Assembly: GCA_037974665.1 (NCBI GenBank)
Contig: CM075769.1
Span: 82,279,190 to 82,343,189 of the forward strand
DNA: 64,000 nucleotides
Direction: 5' to 3'
DNA from: Ehretia macrophylla
Taxonomy: Eukaryota > Streptophyta > Magnoliopsida > Boraginales > Ehretiaceae
Shown here: in pieces, positions 12,113-24,879 of the stretch
Numbering within the stretch: the first letter of the stretch is position 1
How the letters are laid out: each line of letters begins with the position of its first letter
The notes under the pieces: generated by a model
Seen by the model: only the letters and a program-made list of their open reading frames with translations
Told to the model about the DNA's origin: nothing
The model's database searches: none
Made by a program: the position numbers and the translations under genes

Positions 12113-12229
12113 GGGTGCAACACGAGGACTTCTCCGGGGGTCACCCATCCTTGTACAACTCTCGCCCAAGCACACTGAACTTCGGAGTTCTGATGGGATC
12201 CGGTGCATTAGTCAAGTATGATCACACCC
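12113..12229 (-). rRNA. 5S rRNA copy 19 (117 nt)
   Basis: Carries the copy 16 changes plus nt 57 (box A) and a 1-nt deletion near nt 17. Confidence 0.9.
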
Positions 12230-12788
12230 GTCATGTTGAGGGCACAATTCTTTATGTGTTAATGGTTCACAGTCGCAGCCAAGAGAGATGGCCCATTCAG
12301 AAGGCCCAATGGGCTTAACGATAACCCGTCCGCTTCAACAACGCAGCATCCTCGTAAGACGAGATATCGACGCGTTGTAGGACCCTCTAATGTCCCACTA
12401 GTAAGGTTGTCATCCTTTTAACAGCTCACGACATACGATCCGGGACCGAAAAACATAGCTAAAAAATAAAAAAGGCCCCAAACTGATGAAAACGTTCGAT
12501 TTTGGGCTCCAAAAAAGGGCACAATGAGCAAGCTGGCTACCCTCGTCGTAGATCTCTCGGAGAGCTTCCCAACGGTATGCTGTGCGCTGCGTAACTCCTT
12601 ACGGATCAAAAGTTATAGGCACCGGAGCGACGAAGACCTGGTCATGAGCCCTACGCCCTCGGTTTGCTGGCTTAGCCTCCACGTGAAACGATGTTGTCTT
12701 GCCCAAGGTACCGTGGGATTCGATAATCGAAATGTAGTTGATAAAGTATCTTGGCAACCCAAAACGGAGGAAAACAAATTGAAAAAGG

Positions 12789-12906
12789 TGGTGCAACACG
12801 AGGACTTCCCAGGGGGTCACCCATCCTAGTACTACTCTCGCCCAAGCACGCCTAACTTCTGAGTTCTGATGGGATCCAATGCATTAGTGCTGGAATGATC
12901 GCACCC
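12789..12906 (-). rRNA. 5S rRNA copy 20
   Basis: Changes at 118, 55 (box A), 47, 29, 28 and 13. Confidence 0.91.
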
Positions 12907-13466
12907 GTCATGTTGAGGGCACAATTCCTTTAATTGTTAACGGTTCATAGTCCCAGTCTAGAGAGATGGCCCATTCAGAAGTCCTAATGGGCATTCCAAC
13001 AACCCATCTGCTTCACCAACGCAGCATCCTCGCAAGACATGATATCGACGCATTGTAGGGCCCTCTAATGTCCAACGAGTAAGGTTGTCATCTTATTAAC
13101 AGCTCACGACGTACGATCCGGGATGGAAAAATAGAGCTAAAGAAGAAAAGTGGACCGAAACTGATGAAATTGTCCGATCTCGGGCTCCAAAATTGGGCAC
13201 TGTGAGTAAGCTGGCTGACCCCGTCGTAGAGCTCTCGGAGAGCTTTGCAACGGTATGCTGTGCGCCGTGTAACTCCCTACGGATCAAAAGTTATGGGCAC
13301 CAGAGCGAAGGAGACCTGGTCACAAGTCCAACGACCTCGGTTTGCGGGCCCAGCCTTCACTTGAAGCGAAGTTGTCTTGCCCAAGGTGCCGTGGGATTCG
13401 ATAATAGAAATGTGGTGGATAAAGTATCTTGGCAACCCTAACTGGAGGAAAGAAAATTGAAAAGGG

Positions 13467-13584
13467 GGGTGCAACACAAAGAATTCCCATGGGGTTACCC
13501 ATCCTAGTACTACTCTGGCCCAAGCACGCTTAACTTCGGAGTTCTGATGGGATCCAGTGCATTAGTGCTGGTATGATCGTACCC
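13467..13584 (-). rRNA. 5S rRNA copy 21
   Basis: Eight changes: 107, 105, 103, 95, 89 (box C), 68 (IE), 29 and 5. Confidence 0.9.
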
Positions 13585-14143
13585 GTCATGTTGAGGGCAC
13601 AATTCCTTTATGTGTTAACGGTTCACAATTCCAGCCTTGAGAGATAGCCCATTCAGAAGGCCTAATAGGCTTAACGAGAACCCATCCGCTTCAACAACCC
13701 AGTATCCTCAAAAAATGAGATATCGACGCGTTGTAGGGTCCTCTAATGTCCTGCGAGTTAGGTTCTCGTCCTTTTAACAGTCCATGACATACGATCCGGG
13801 ACGGAAAAACAGAGCTAAATTAGAAAAGTGGCCCGAAACTGATGAAAACGTTCGATTTTGGGCTCCAAAAAGGGCATAGTGAGTAAGCTAGCTGCCCCCG
13901 TCGTAGAGCTCTTGAAGTGCTTTCCAACGGTATGCTGTGCGCCGCGTAACTCCTTACGAATAAAAAGTTATGGGCACCGGAGCGAAGGAGACCTGGTCAC
14001 AAGCCCTACGCCCTCGGTTTGCGGGCCCATCCTCCACGTGAAGCGAAGTTGTCTTGCCCAAGGTGCCGTGGGATTCGATAATAGAAATGTGGTGGATAAA
14101 TTATCTCGGCAACCCTAACCGGAGGAAAAAAAATTGAACAGTG

Positions 14144-14261
14144 GGGTACAACAAGAGGACTTCCCAGGGGGTCACCCATCCTAGTACTACTCTCGCCCAA
14201 GCACGCTTAACTTCGGAGTTCTAATGGGATCCGCTACATTAGTGCTGGTATGATCACACCC
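14144..14261 (-). rRNA. 5S rRNA copy 22
   Basis: Changes at 114, 108, 39, 28, 26 and 6; internal control region intact. Confidence 0.91.
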
Positions 14262-14819
14262 GTCATGTTGAGGGTACAATTCCTTTATGTGTTAAGGTTT
14301 CACAGTCCAAGCCTAGAGGATGGCCCATTAAGAAGGCCCAATGGGCTTAACGACAACCCATCTACTTCAACAACCCAGCATCCTTGCAAGACGAGTTATC
14401 GACGCATTGTAGGGTCCTCTAATGTCCCATGAGTAAGGTTGTCATCCTTTTAACAGCTCACGACGTACGATACGTGACGAAAAAACATAGCAAAATTAGA
14501 AAAGTGGCTCGAAACAGATGAAAACATTCGATTTTGGCCTCCAAAAAGGCCACAACGAGCAAGCTAGCTGCCCCCGTCGTAGAGCTTTCCGAGTGCTTTC
14601 CAACGGTATGCTGTGTGCCGCATATCTCCTTACGGATCAAAAGTGTTGGGCACCGGAGCGAATGAGACTTGGTCACAAACCCTACGCCCTCGGTTTGTTG
14701 GCCCAGCCTCCACGTGAAGCGAAGTTGTCTTGCCCAAGGTGCCGTGGGATTCGATAATAGAAATGTGGTAGATAAAGTATCTTGGCAACCCTAACCGGAG
14801 GAGAAAAAATTGAAAAGGG

Positions 14820-14937
14820 GGGTGCAACACGAGGACTTCGCAAGGGGTCACCCATCCTAGTACTACTCTCGCCCCAGCACGCTTAACTTCGGAGTTCGGA
14901 TGGGATCCGGTGCATTAGTGCTGGTATGATCGCACCC
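14820..14937 (-). rRNA. 5S rRNA copy 23
   Basis: Changes at 98, 95, 63 (box A) and 40. Confidence 0.92.
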
Positions 14938-15495
14938 GTCATGTTGAGGGCACAATTCCTTTATGTGTTAACGGTTCGCAGTTCCAGCCTAGAGAGATAG
15001 CCCATTTAGAAGGCCCAATGGGCTTAACGACAACCCATCCACTTCAACAACCTAGCATTCTCGTAAGACGAGATATCGACGCGTTGTAGGGTCCTCTAAT
15101 GTCCTGCGAGTAAGGTTGTCATCCTTTTAACAGCTTGTCACGTACGATCCGGGACTGAAAAACAGAGCTAAAATAGAAAAGTAGCCCGAAACTGATGAAA
15201 ATGTTGGACTTTGGGCACCAAAAAGGCCACAGCGAGCAAGCTTGCTGCCACCGTCGTAGAGCTCTCGGAGAGCTTTCCAATGGTATGCTGTGCGCCGCGT
15301 AACTCCTTATGGATCAAAAGTTAATGGCCCCTGACCGACGAAGAGCTGGTCACAAGCACTACGCCCTCGGTTTGCGGGCCCAGCCTCCACGTGAAGCGAA
15401 GTTGTCTTGCCCAAGGTGCCGTGGGATTCAATAATAAAAATGTGGTGGATAAATTATCTTGGCAACCCTAACCGGAGGAAAAAAAATTGAAAATG

Positions 15496-15615
15496 GGGTG
15501 AAACACGAGGACTTCCCAGGGGGTCATCCATCCTATTACTACTCTCGCCCAAGCACGCTTAACTTCGGAGTTCTGATGGGATCCGGTGCATTAATGCTGG
15601 TATGATCGCGCACCC
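15496..15615 (-). rRNA. 5S rRNA copy 24 (120 bp, 2-nt insertion)
   Basis: Changes at 113, 87 (box C), 78 and 20, plus two extra nt (GC) near the 5' end that shift the distance from start site to internal promoter. Confidence 0.9.
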
Positions 15616-16175
15616 ATCATGTTGAGGGCACAATTCTTTTATGTGTTAACGGTTCACAGTCTTAGCCTAGAGAGATGGCCTATTCAGAAGGCCCAATGGG
15701 CTTAACGACAACCCATCCGCTTCAACAAGCCAGCATCCTCGCAAGATGAGATATCGACGCATTGTAGGGCCCTTTAATAACCCACGAGTAAGGTTGTCGT
15801 CCTTTTAATAGCTCACGACGTACGATTCGGGACTGAAAAACATAGCTAAATTAGAAAAGTGGCCCGAAACTGATGAAAACATTCGATTTTGGGCTCCAAA
15901 AAAGGGCACAGAAAGCATGCTTGCTGCCCCCGTCGTAGAGCTCTCGGATAGCTTTCCAACGGTATGCTGTGCGCCGCGTAACACCTTACAGATCAAAAGT
16001 TATGGGCACCGGAACGAAGGAGACCTGGTCACAAGCCCTACGCCCTCGGTTTGCTAACCCAGCCTGCACGTGAAGCGAAGTTGTCTTACCCAAGGTGCCG
16101 TGGGATTCGATAATAGAAATGTGGTGGATAAAGTATCTCGGCAACCCTAACCGGAGCAAAAAAAAATGAAAAGGG

Positions 16176-16293
16176 GAGTGCAACACGAGGACTTCCTAAG
16201 GGGTCACCCATCCTAGTACTACTCTCGCCCAAGCACGCTTAACTTCAGAGTTCTGATGGGATCCGGTGCATTAGTGCTGGTATGATCGCACCT
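16176..16293 (-). rRNA. 5S rRNA copy 25
   Basis: Changes at 117, 97, 95, 47 and 1; the first transcribed base is altered but the internal boxes are intact. Upstream variant GATCGCAC keeps the -14 GC. Confidence 0.91.
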
Positions 16294-16850
16294 ATCATGT
16301 TGATCGCACAATTCTTTTATGTGTTAATGGTTCGCAGTCCTAGCCTAGAGAGATGGCCCATTCAGAAGGCCCTATGGGCTTAACGACAACCCATCCGCTT
16401 CAACAACCCAGTATCCTCGCAAGACGAGATATCGATGCGTTGTAGGGTCCTCTAATGTCCTGCGAGTAACGTTGTCGTCCTTTTAACAGCTCGCGACGTA
16501 CGAACCGGGACTGAAAAACATAGCTAAATTAGAAAAGTGGGCTGAAATGGATGAAAACGTTCGATTTTGGGCTCCAAAAAGGCCAAAGCGAGCAACTAGA
16601 TGCCCCTATCGTAGAGATCTCGGAGAGCTTTCCAAAGGTATGATGTGCACCACGTAACTCCTTACGGATCAAAAGTTATGGGCACCGGAGCGACGGAGAC
16701 CTGGTCACAAGCCCTACGCTCTCGGTTTGCTGGCCCTGCCTCCACTTGAAGCGAAGTTGTCTTGCCCAAGGTGCTGTGGGATTCGATAATAGAAATGTTA
16801 TGGATAAAATATCTTGGCAACCCTAACCGGAGGAAAAAAAATTGGAAAGG

Positions 16851-16968
16851 GGGTGCAACACGAGGACTTCCAAGGGGGTCACCCATCCTAGTACTACTCT
16901 CGCCCAAGCACGCTTCACTTCGGAGTTCCGATGGGATCCGGTGCATTAGTGCTGGTATGATCGCACCC
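16851..16968 (-). rRNA. 5S rRNA copy 26
   Basis: Changes at 97, 53 (box A) and 40. Confidence 0.93.
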
Positions 16969-17527
16969 GTCATGTTGAGGGCACAATTACTTTATGTGGT
17001 AACTGTTCGGAGTTCCAGCCTAGAGAGATAGCCCATTCAGAAGGCCCAGTGGGCTTATCGACAACCCATCTGCTTCAATAACCTAGCATCCTCGCAAGAC
17101 GAGATATCGACGCGTTGTACGGCCCTCTAATGTCCCTCGAGTAAGATTGTCATCCTTTTAACAGCTCATGACGTACGATCCGGGATGGAAAAACAGAGCT
17201 AAATTAGTAAAGTGGCCCGAAACTGATGAAAATTTTGATTTTGGGCTCCAAAAAAGGGCACAGCGAGCGAGCTAGCTGCCCCCGTCGTAGAGCTCTCGGA
17301 GAGCTTTCCAACGGTATGCTGCGCTCCGCGTAACTCCTTACGGAACAAAAGTTATGGGCACCGAAGCGACGGAGTCCTGGTCACAAGCCCTACAACCTCG
17401 GTTTGCTGGCCCAGCCTCCACGTGAAGCGAAGTTGTCTTGCCCAAGTTGCCGTGGGATTCGATAATAGAAATGTGGTGGTTAAAGTATCTTGGCAACCCT
17501 AACCGGAGCAAAAAAAATTGAAATGGG

Positions 17528-17645
17528 GGGTGCAACACGAGGACTTCCCAGGGAGTCACCCATCCTAGTACTACTCTCGCCCAAGCACGCTTAACTTCGC
17601 AGTTCTGATGGGATCCGGTGCAATAGTGCTGGTATGATCGCACCC
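17528..17645 (-). rRNA. 5S rRNA copy 27
   Basis: Three changes (92, 46, 23), internal control region intact; a plausible expressed copy. Confidence 0.93.
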
Positions 17646-18204
17646 GTCATGTTGAGGGCACAATTCCTTTATGTGTTAACGGTTCACAATCACAGCCTAG
17701 AGAGATGGCCTATTAAGAAGGCCCAACGAACTTAATGACAACCCATCCGCCTCAACAACGCAGCATCCTCGCAAGACGTGATATCGATGCGTTGTAGGGC
17801 CCTCTAATGTCCCGCAAGTAAGGTTGTCGTCCTTTTAACAGCTCACGACGTACGATCCGGAACAAAAAAACATAGCTAAATTAGAAAAGTGGCCCGAATT
17901 AGATAAAAACGTTCAATTTTGGGCTTGAAAAAAAGCACAGCAAGCAGGCTAGCTGCCTCCATTGTAGAGCTCTTGAAGAGCTTTCCAACGGTATACTGTG
18001 CGCCGCGTAACTCCTTACGGATCAAAAGTTATCGGCACCGAAGCGACGGAGACCTGGTCACAAGCCCAACGCCCACGGTTTGCGGGCCCAGCCTCCAACT
18101 GAAGCGAAGTTGTCTTGCCCAAGGTGCCGTGGGATTCGATAATAGAATTGTGGTGGATAAAGCATCTGGGCAACCATAACCGGAGGAAAAAAATTTGAAA
18201 ATGG

Positions 18205-18322
18205 GGGTGCAACACGAGGACTTCTTAGGGGGTCACCCATCCTAGTACTAGTCTTGCCCAAGCACGGTTAACTTCGGAGTTCTGATGGGATCCGGTGCAT
18301 TAGTGCTGGTATGATTGCACCC
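18205..18322 (-). rRNA. 5S rRNA copy 28
   Basis: Changes at 98, 97, 72 and 68 (IE), 56 (box A) and 7. Confidence 0.9.
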
Positions 18323-18879
18323 GTCATGTTGAGGGCATAATTCCTTTATGTGTTAACGGTTCACCGTCCCTGCCTAGAGAGATGGCCCATTCAGAAGGCC
18401 CAATGGGCTTAACGACAGCCCATCCGCTTCAACAACGCAACATCCTCGTAAGACGTGATATCGATGCGTTGTAGGGCCCTCTAATGTCCCGCGAATAAGG
18501 TTGTCGTCCGTTTAACAGCTCACGACGTACGATTCGGAACGAAAAAAAAAGCTAAATTAGAAAAAAGGCCCGAAACAGATAAAAATGTTAGATTTTAGAC
18601 TCCAAAAAGGGCATAGCGAGCAAGCTAGCAGCCCCCGTCGCAGAGCTTTCGAAGTTCTTTCCAACGGTATGCTGTGCACCGCGTAAATCCTTACATATAA
18701 AAAGTTATGGGCACCGGAGTGACGGAGAGCTGGTCACAAGGCCTACGCCCTCGGTTTGCGGGCCCAGCCTCCACGTGAAGCGAAGTTGTGTTGCCCAAGG
18801 TGCCGTGGGATTCGATAATAGAAATGTGGCCGATAAAGTATCTTGGTAACCCTAACCAGAGGAAAAAAAATTGAAAAAG

Positions 18880-18996
18880 GGGTTCATCACGGGGACTTAC
18901 CAGGGTGTCACCCATCCTAGTACTACTCTCGCCCAAGCACGCTTAACTTCGGAGTTCGATGGGATCCGGTGCATTAGTGCTGGTATGATCGTACCC
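18880..18996 (-). rRNA. 5S rRNA copy 29 (117 nt)
   Basis: Changes at 114, 111, 106, 99, 92 and 5, with a 1-nt deletion near nt 40; internal boxes intact. Confidence 0.9.
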
Positions 18997-19551
18997 ATCA
19001 TGTTGAGGGCACAATTCCTTTATGTGTTAACGGTTCACAGTTCCAGCCTAGAGAGATAGCCCATTCAGAAGGCCCAATGGGTTTAACGACAACCCATCTG
19101 CTTCAACAACCCAGCATCCTCGCAAGACGAGATATCGACGCATTGTAGGGTCCTCTAATGTCCTACGAGTAAGGTTGTCGTCCTTTTAACAGCTTGCGAC
19201 ATACGATCCGGGACGAAAATACATAGCTAAATTTGAAAAGTGGCCTGAAACTGATGAAAACGTTCGATTTTGGGCTCCAGAAAGGGCACTGCAAGCTTAC
19301 TGCCCCTGTCGTAGAGCACTCGCAGAGCTATCCAACGGTATGCTCTGCACCGTGTAACTCCTTACAGAATAAAAGTTAAGGACACCGGAGCGACGGAGAG
19401 TTGGGCACAAGCCCTACGCCCTCGACATGGGGGCCCAGCCTTCACGTGAAGCGAAGTTGTCTTGCCTAAGGTGCCGTGGTATTCGATAATAGAAATGTGG
19501 TGGATAAAGTATCTTGGCAACCCTAACCGGAGGAAAAAAAATTGAAAAGGG

Positions 19552-19669
19552 GGGTGCAACACGAGGACTTCCCAGGGGGTCACCCATCCTAGTACTACTC
19601 TCGCCCAAGCACACTTAACTTCGGAGTTCTGATGGGATCCGGTGCATTAGTGCTGGTATGATCGCACCC
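19552..19669 (-). rRNA. 5S rRNA copy 30, near-consensus
   Basis: A single change, at nt 57 in box A (CpG transition). Confidence 0.95.
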
Positions 19670-20228
19670 GTCATGTTGCAGGCACAATTCCTTTATGTGT
19701 TATCGGTTCACAGTCCCAGCCTAGAGAGATGGCCCATTCAGAAGGCGCAATGGGCTTAACGACAACCCATCCGCTTCAATAACCCAGCATCCTCACAAGA
19801 CGTGATATCAACGCGTTGTGGGGCCCTCTAATGTCCCGTGAGTAAGGTTGTCGTCCTTTTAACAGCTCACGACGTACATTCTGGTACGAAAAAACAGAGC
19901 AAAAAAAGAAAAGTGGCCCGAAACTGATGAAAACATTCGATTTTGGGCTCCAAAAAAGGGCATAGCGAGCAAGCTGGCTGCACCGTCGTAGAGCTCTCGG
20001 AGAGCTTTCGAACAGTATGCTGTGTGCCGCGTAACTCGTTACGGATCAAAAGTTATGGGCACCGGAGCGAAGGAGACCTGGTCACAAGCCCTACGCCCTC
20101 GGTTTGCTGGCCCAGCCTCCACGTGAAGCGAAGTTGTCTTGCCCAAGGTGCCGTGGGATTCGATAATAGAAATGTGGTGGATAAAGTATCTTGGCAACCC
20201 TAACCGGACCAAAAAAAATTGAAAAGGG

Positions 20229-20346
20229 GGGTGCAACACGAGGACTTCCCAGGGGGTCACCCATCCTAGTACTACTCTCACCCAAGCACGCTTAACTTCA
20301 GAGTTCTGATGGGATCCGATGCATTAGTGCTGGTATGATCGCACCT
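20229..20346 (-). rRNA. 5S rRNA copy 31
   Basis: Changes at 67 (IE), 47, 28 and 1. Upstream has the GATCACAC variant, which replaces the -14/-13 GC with GT. Confidence 0.92.
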
Positions 20347-20905
20347 GTCATGTTGATCACACAATTCCTTTATGTGTTAACGGTTCACAGTCCCAGCCTA
20401 GAGAGATGGCCCATTCAGAAGGCCCAATGGGCTTAACGACAACCCATCCACTTCAACAACCCAGAATCCTCGCAAGATGAGATATCGACGCGTTGTAGGG
20501 TCCTCTAATGTCCTGCGAGTAAGGTTGTCGTCCTTTTAACCGCTCACGACGTACGATCCGGGACGAAAAAACAGAGCTAAATTAGAAAAGTAGCCCGAAA
20601 TTGATGAAAACGTTTGATTTTGGGCTCCAAAAGGGGCATAGTGAGCAACCAAGCTTCCCCCGTCGTAGAGCTCTCGGAGGGCTTTCCAACGGTATGCTGT
20701 GCACCGTGTAACTCGTTAGGGATCAAAAGTTATGGGCACCGGAGCGACGGAGAGCTGATCACAAGCCCTACGCCCTCGGTTTGCGGGCCCAGCCTCCAAG
20801 TGAAGCGAAGTTGTCTTGCCCAAGGTGCCGTGGGTTTCGATAAAAGAATTGTGGTGGATAAAGTATCTTGGCAACCCTAACCGAAGGAAAAAAAATTGAA
20901 AAGGG

Positions 20906-21023
20906 GGGTGCATCACGAGGTCTTCCTAGGGGGTCACCCATCCTAGTACTACTCTCGCCCAAGCACGCTTAACTTCGGAGATCTGATGGGATCCGGAGCA
21001 TTAGTGCTGGTATAATCGCACCC
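20906..21023 (-). rRNA. 5S rRNA copy 32
   Basis: Changes at 111, 104, 97, 43, 27 and 10; internal control region intact. The solo LTR lies 367 bp upstream of its start. Confidence 0.91.
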
Positions 21024-21385
21024 GTCATGTTGAGGGCACAATTCTTTTATGTGTAAACGGTTCACAGTCCTAGCCTATAGAGATGGCCCATTTAGAAGGC
21101 CCAATGGGCTTAACGACAACCCATCCTCTTCAACAACGCAACATCCTCGTAAGACCTGATATCGACGCGTTGTAGGGCCCTCTAATGTATCGCGAGTAAG
21201 TTTGCCGTCCTTTTAACAGCTCACGACTAATTATCCGGAACGGAAAAACAGAGCTTAATGAGAAAAGTAGCCCGAAACAGATAAAAACGTTCGATTTTGG
21301 GCTCCAAAAAGTGCACAGCGAGCAAGCTGGCTGCCCCCATCGTAGAGCTCTCGGAGAGCTTTCCAACGGTATGATGTGCGCAGCG

Positions 21386-21390
21386 TAACT
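21386..21390. repeat. Target-site duplication, left copy (TAACT)
   Basis: TAACT directly precedes TGTCACG of the solo LTR and recurs at 25285-25289. The intact site in other units reads GCGTAACTCCTTACGG. Confidence 0.95.
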
Positions 21391-22273
21391 TGTCACGCCC
21401 CAACCCGGCCTATAAAGTTTAGACTAGGGTGTGTTCTTAACATTCAAGTCACGTCTCGTGCTTAACCGTTCATGAAGATTTAACACTTAATGTCTTGGCC
21501 TAAACTCCAAAATTTTTCGATAAACTGGCAGCATAACGGCTGTAATTGGCCTTTTTGGTTTGACCTAATTCTCTAAATTCCTCAATTATTCCAATCATTA
21601 ATCCAATTCCATTAAGGACTCCTATTTGTCACCAACCGATTTGCCTACTAGTTTATCTTGAAAGTCTCGTTTGGTTAATAAGCCTAACATGATAACTATG
21701 TCCTGTTTATTTGTCAATTTCCTATCATGCAAGTACCTATTATCCTTTAGTTTGCAAATGAGCACCTAAGTGAAATTAGATAGAATTAACTTAGTTGATT
21801 GTTCATCTAGTGGTTTGAATGCCTACGATAACTATTAATTAAGAAAACGAAAGCAAACAACCAAATAAAAGTTCGTCCGGTTATAGATAGTACAATCCCA
21901 GAATTAGACCCAAATTACAACGGGGTCATTTACATCAATAAAATGAATAGTTTGCAATCAAACACAACATCCATATAGCAACTACTTTCAGGCAAAGCAC
22001 AAAAGCACGTAGGGACAGGAAATCACTCCAAGGAATCATCGTTAGGCACATCGTCCTTGTGTACCTGTTCTTGATCTTCTTCACCTGAGATGATAAAAGA
22101 GGGTGAGTCCTTATGAACTCAGCGAGGGGGAATGAGAAATAGGTTTTGAAACTCATTTTCCTGTTCAACTTATGAAAACTCATTTTTTTGAAAACATGTC
22201 ACGTATTACAAATAATAAGGTATGCAAATATATGAAACAAATCGAGTAATGGATACAAAGTAAGGGAACAAAA

Positions 22274-22398
22274 ATACCAGTCTTTCCTCCCCGAGGTTCT
22301 CTAGGAACCAAGCGAGAGTACTTACATATAAGTACAGGAACAGGAATACCAGTCTTTCCTCCCCGAGGTTCTCCAGGAACCAAGCGAGAGTACTTACA
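22274..22398. repeat. 72-bp direct tandem duplication inside the solo LTR
   Basis: ATACCAGTCTTTCCTCCCCG followed by AGGTTCTC and CAAGCGAGAGTACTTACATA occurs at 22274 and again at 22346 with almost no change. The full-length element has this segment only once per LTR, so the duplication is private to this copy. Confidence 0.9.
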
Positions 22399-24879
22399 TA
22401 TAGTAAAAAGGATACAGTGAGCTTTTGCTCTCAGATCAATTCCAGAATCAGAAGTTGCGGCCGACTTCAAATAACCCCAAAACACGCCAAGTAGGTGTAC
22501 TCCGGATGTACCCCGAAATCCTACGACCCAACTCTCCGAGGGTGGAATGCCAAGCGAGAGAGGGAATTGGACCATGGTAGTCATGGGAGCACCGGCAAGC
22601 CCTATGCTGCCCGACGTTCGTGAAACGCTACCATGCCACAATGAAAGGTTGCAACCTTGTATACAATGAACATTTATAACATTTGACATATCACATTAGG
22701 AGGACAACAAAGTAGGTCGCCTCCGAGCAGGTATAAGAGCGGACGTTGTCAAGTAGTCAAACAAGGCACGATAAGACAAGTAATTTAACTTGAAAGGGAT
22801 ATAGGGCCATATGAACATTAAATGGGCAGCCATGTAACACATGCAAGTCAAGTCATATAACTCATTTCGAAGTCCACGTAATCAAGTGATACGATTATTC
22901 AACATGCAACAACATCTACGTGGGTTTGGTTGCAAGAAAAGCTTATTTGACAACATGCAATGGTCAAAATCACATTCGAAGTTATAAGACATTTACGGGC
23001 AGCCCACTAAGCATATAATTTCCACACAATATCCAAATGATCAATACTTAGCAAAACTACCTAGTCATTAGGGTTTCCGTTTCATGCTTAACCGTGTGAT
23101 TAAACCCTATGTCAACTCAAAATCATTCTCAAGTCATGCATCATTCAATTCAAACATCCTCAAGTACCCAAAACAGTCCACACAACATTCCAACACCACA
23201 ATTCCAAGCAATTAGTACCACAAGAGAGGTTACATTAATTTTCCAAGCATATAGCTAAGTGAAACCTTTACTGCAATAGGCTGTTATCTCACAATCAATA
23301 GGATAATAAAACAATCTCCAAATCCAGTGAATAAGATTTCAAATTAAAGCTTAAGGAGTTAACTAAAATCAGAAACAAACCTTGCATCAATTGGAGTTCG
23401 GGATCATTAGATATAGCCGAAACAGTGGAATAGCACAAAACTGTCCAGATTTGCACACTTTTCAGTAATTGATGTTTTTGAGGTCCTTAGGGTCAGATTT
23501 AGCTTTGGTCCATTTCTGACAAAAATGTCTAGAACTGAAAAATATTGAAGTACACCAAATTTCATGCATTTTTAATATCATTTACTAACTCAAATCTGGT
23601 TAGTTATACACGGTCAGTGCATTTGCCAAAACCTGCTTCATTTTTCCAGATTTCCAGATTTGGACACATTTTAAAGAACTGCCATTTAGAGGACCTTAGA
23701 GTCAAAATTAGCTTCGGGCTATTTCTGGGAAAATGTTCAAAACTGTCCAAAATAGTCACCTACCAATTTTCAAGAATTTGCAACATCATTTGCCTAGCTA
23801 AACTTACCTCGAAACAGTCTGGTCAGAGAGCTGTCAACAATCCGACTTCACCTAGCATCACTTTCAAGCCAAGATCTTGCCATGCATGGTTGTTTAAGCT
23901 TATGAACGAACATATAACTCAAGTACAGAAGCAAATACATACATTTATGAGCATGCATATGGATTTTTGAAGAGTTTTCAAAAGGTTTTAGCCCTCACCT
24001 TAGCAAACAACCAAGAAGATGCACAAAAACTTGTTGCAACTCAAATCTCTTCTTCTTCTTGCTTAGCCGAGATTCCAACTTGGTTTTCTCTATTTTTCCT
24101 AGCCTAGTGATCAATCTCTTAGTACATTCATGAGGTTAGAACAAGAAGAAAAGAAATGGAAGCTTAATACTCACCTAGGGCCGAAATGAAGGCTTCAAAG
24201 GACATGCAAGTGTAGTTTTCGCATCTTAGCTTGTTTGCTTGAGTTTCTTTGATGGTTTCTTGTCTTGTCACCATATGATGAAGAAGATGAGCTAGGAGGT
24301 GGAGAGAACTCAGCCAAAACCGAATGGAGAGAGAAAATGAGAGGGAAGTGAGAGAAAAGAAGGAGAAATGAAAGAGAAATGAAAGAATATGACAAAAAAA
24401 TGAAAACCTTTGCATCCTTCAAGCATGTGGTCGGCCTTGGGCCATTAAATTCTGATTTTTGTGTCTTCAATGTGTGATTTTAAAATGTTTAGCATGGGCA
24501 AAGGTGGTTTGGTTGAGCAAGGTAGAGGATTTAGGTTATTTTGAGCATTTTTTTATGCATTGTGCTAAGTGTTTGTCATAGTTTGTCTAGGAATAATTCT
24601 TTATGCATTTGCGTCATTAGAATTGCCAAAGGAATGTTGGAGAATTACGGAATATAGGAAGAATAAAATATAGGAATGTTTGTTGATGAGTTGAATTATG
24701 AATAGAATAATAGTTAGTGGGAAATGTAGGAATAGTTTAGTATTATTTTATTGTTAGTGGATTTTGTAGAGAATTTGAATTATGAATATAATATTGGTTA
24801 GTGGATTGTGTAGGATTATTTTAGTGTCTAGTGCTTTGTGTAGGATTCTTTCTTGATCAACGTGCTGGCATGGATTCCT

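Larger units (their letters stand above)
8930..12900. repeat. Higher-order repeat: 2031-bp (3-unit) tandem duplication
   Basis: CATCCTCACAAAAGGTGATA at ~8961 and ~10992, GTTGTAGTGTCCTCTAATGT at ~9668 and ~11699, and CTTGTACAACTCTCGCCCAA at ~10118 and ~12149 are all ~2031 bp apart. Copy 16/19 gene variants fit the same register. Boundaries are approximate. Confidence 0.85.
1..21390 (-). repeat. 5S rDNA tandem array, left block (copies 1-32)
   Basis: Head-to-tail units of ~677 bp, each a 118-bp 5S gene read on the minus strand plus a ~559-bp spacer. The spacer holds, in plus-strand order after a gene: the 5S upstream promoter, a segment with CCCATTCAGAAGGCCCAATG, a segment around AGCTCACGACGTACGATCC, an A/T-rich part with GATGAAAACGTTCGATTTTG, a palindrome AGCTCTCGGAGAGCT, a G/C-richer stretch ending in CTTGGCAACCCTAACCGG, and A-tracts that are the T terminators of the next gene. 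No protein gene is credible in the spacers. Copy positions below are given as RNA nucleotides counted from the 5' GGGTGC (high-coordinate end); the internal control region is box A 50-64, intermediate element (IE) 67-72, box C 80-90. Mature 5S rRNA may extend one or two nt beyond the 118 listed. Confidence 0.97.

Noticed and set aside
19362-19583. Recurrent minus-strand ORF of ~73 codons starting MTPWEVLVLHPPFQFF
   Set aside because: It starts inside the 5S gene and reads through the T terminator into spacer. Conservation comes from the array, not from coding selection.
22180-22689. 169-codon ORF in the solo LTR, minus strand
   Set aside because: Lies in LTR non-coding sequence, includes the 72-bp duplication, has no known domain and is not kept intact in the full-length LTRs.
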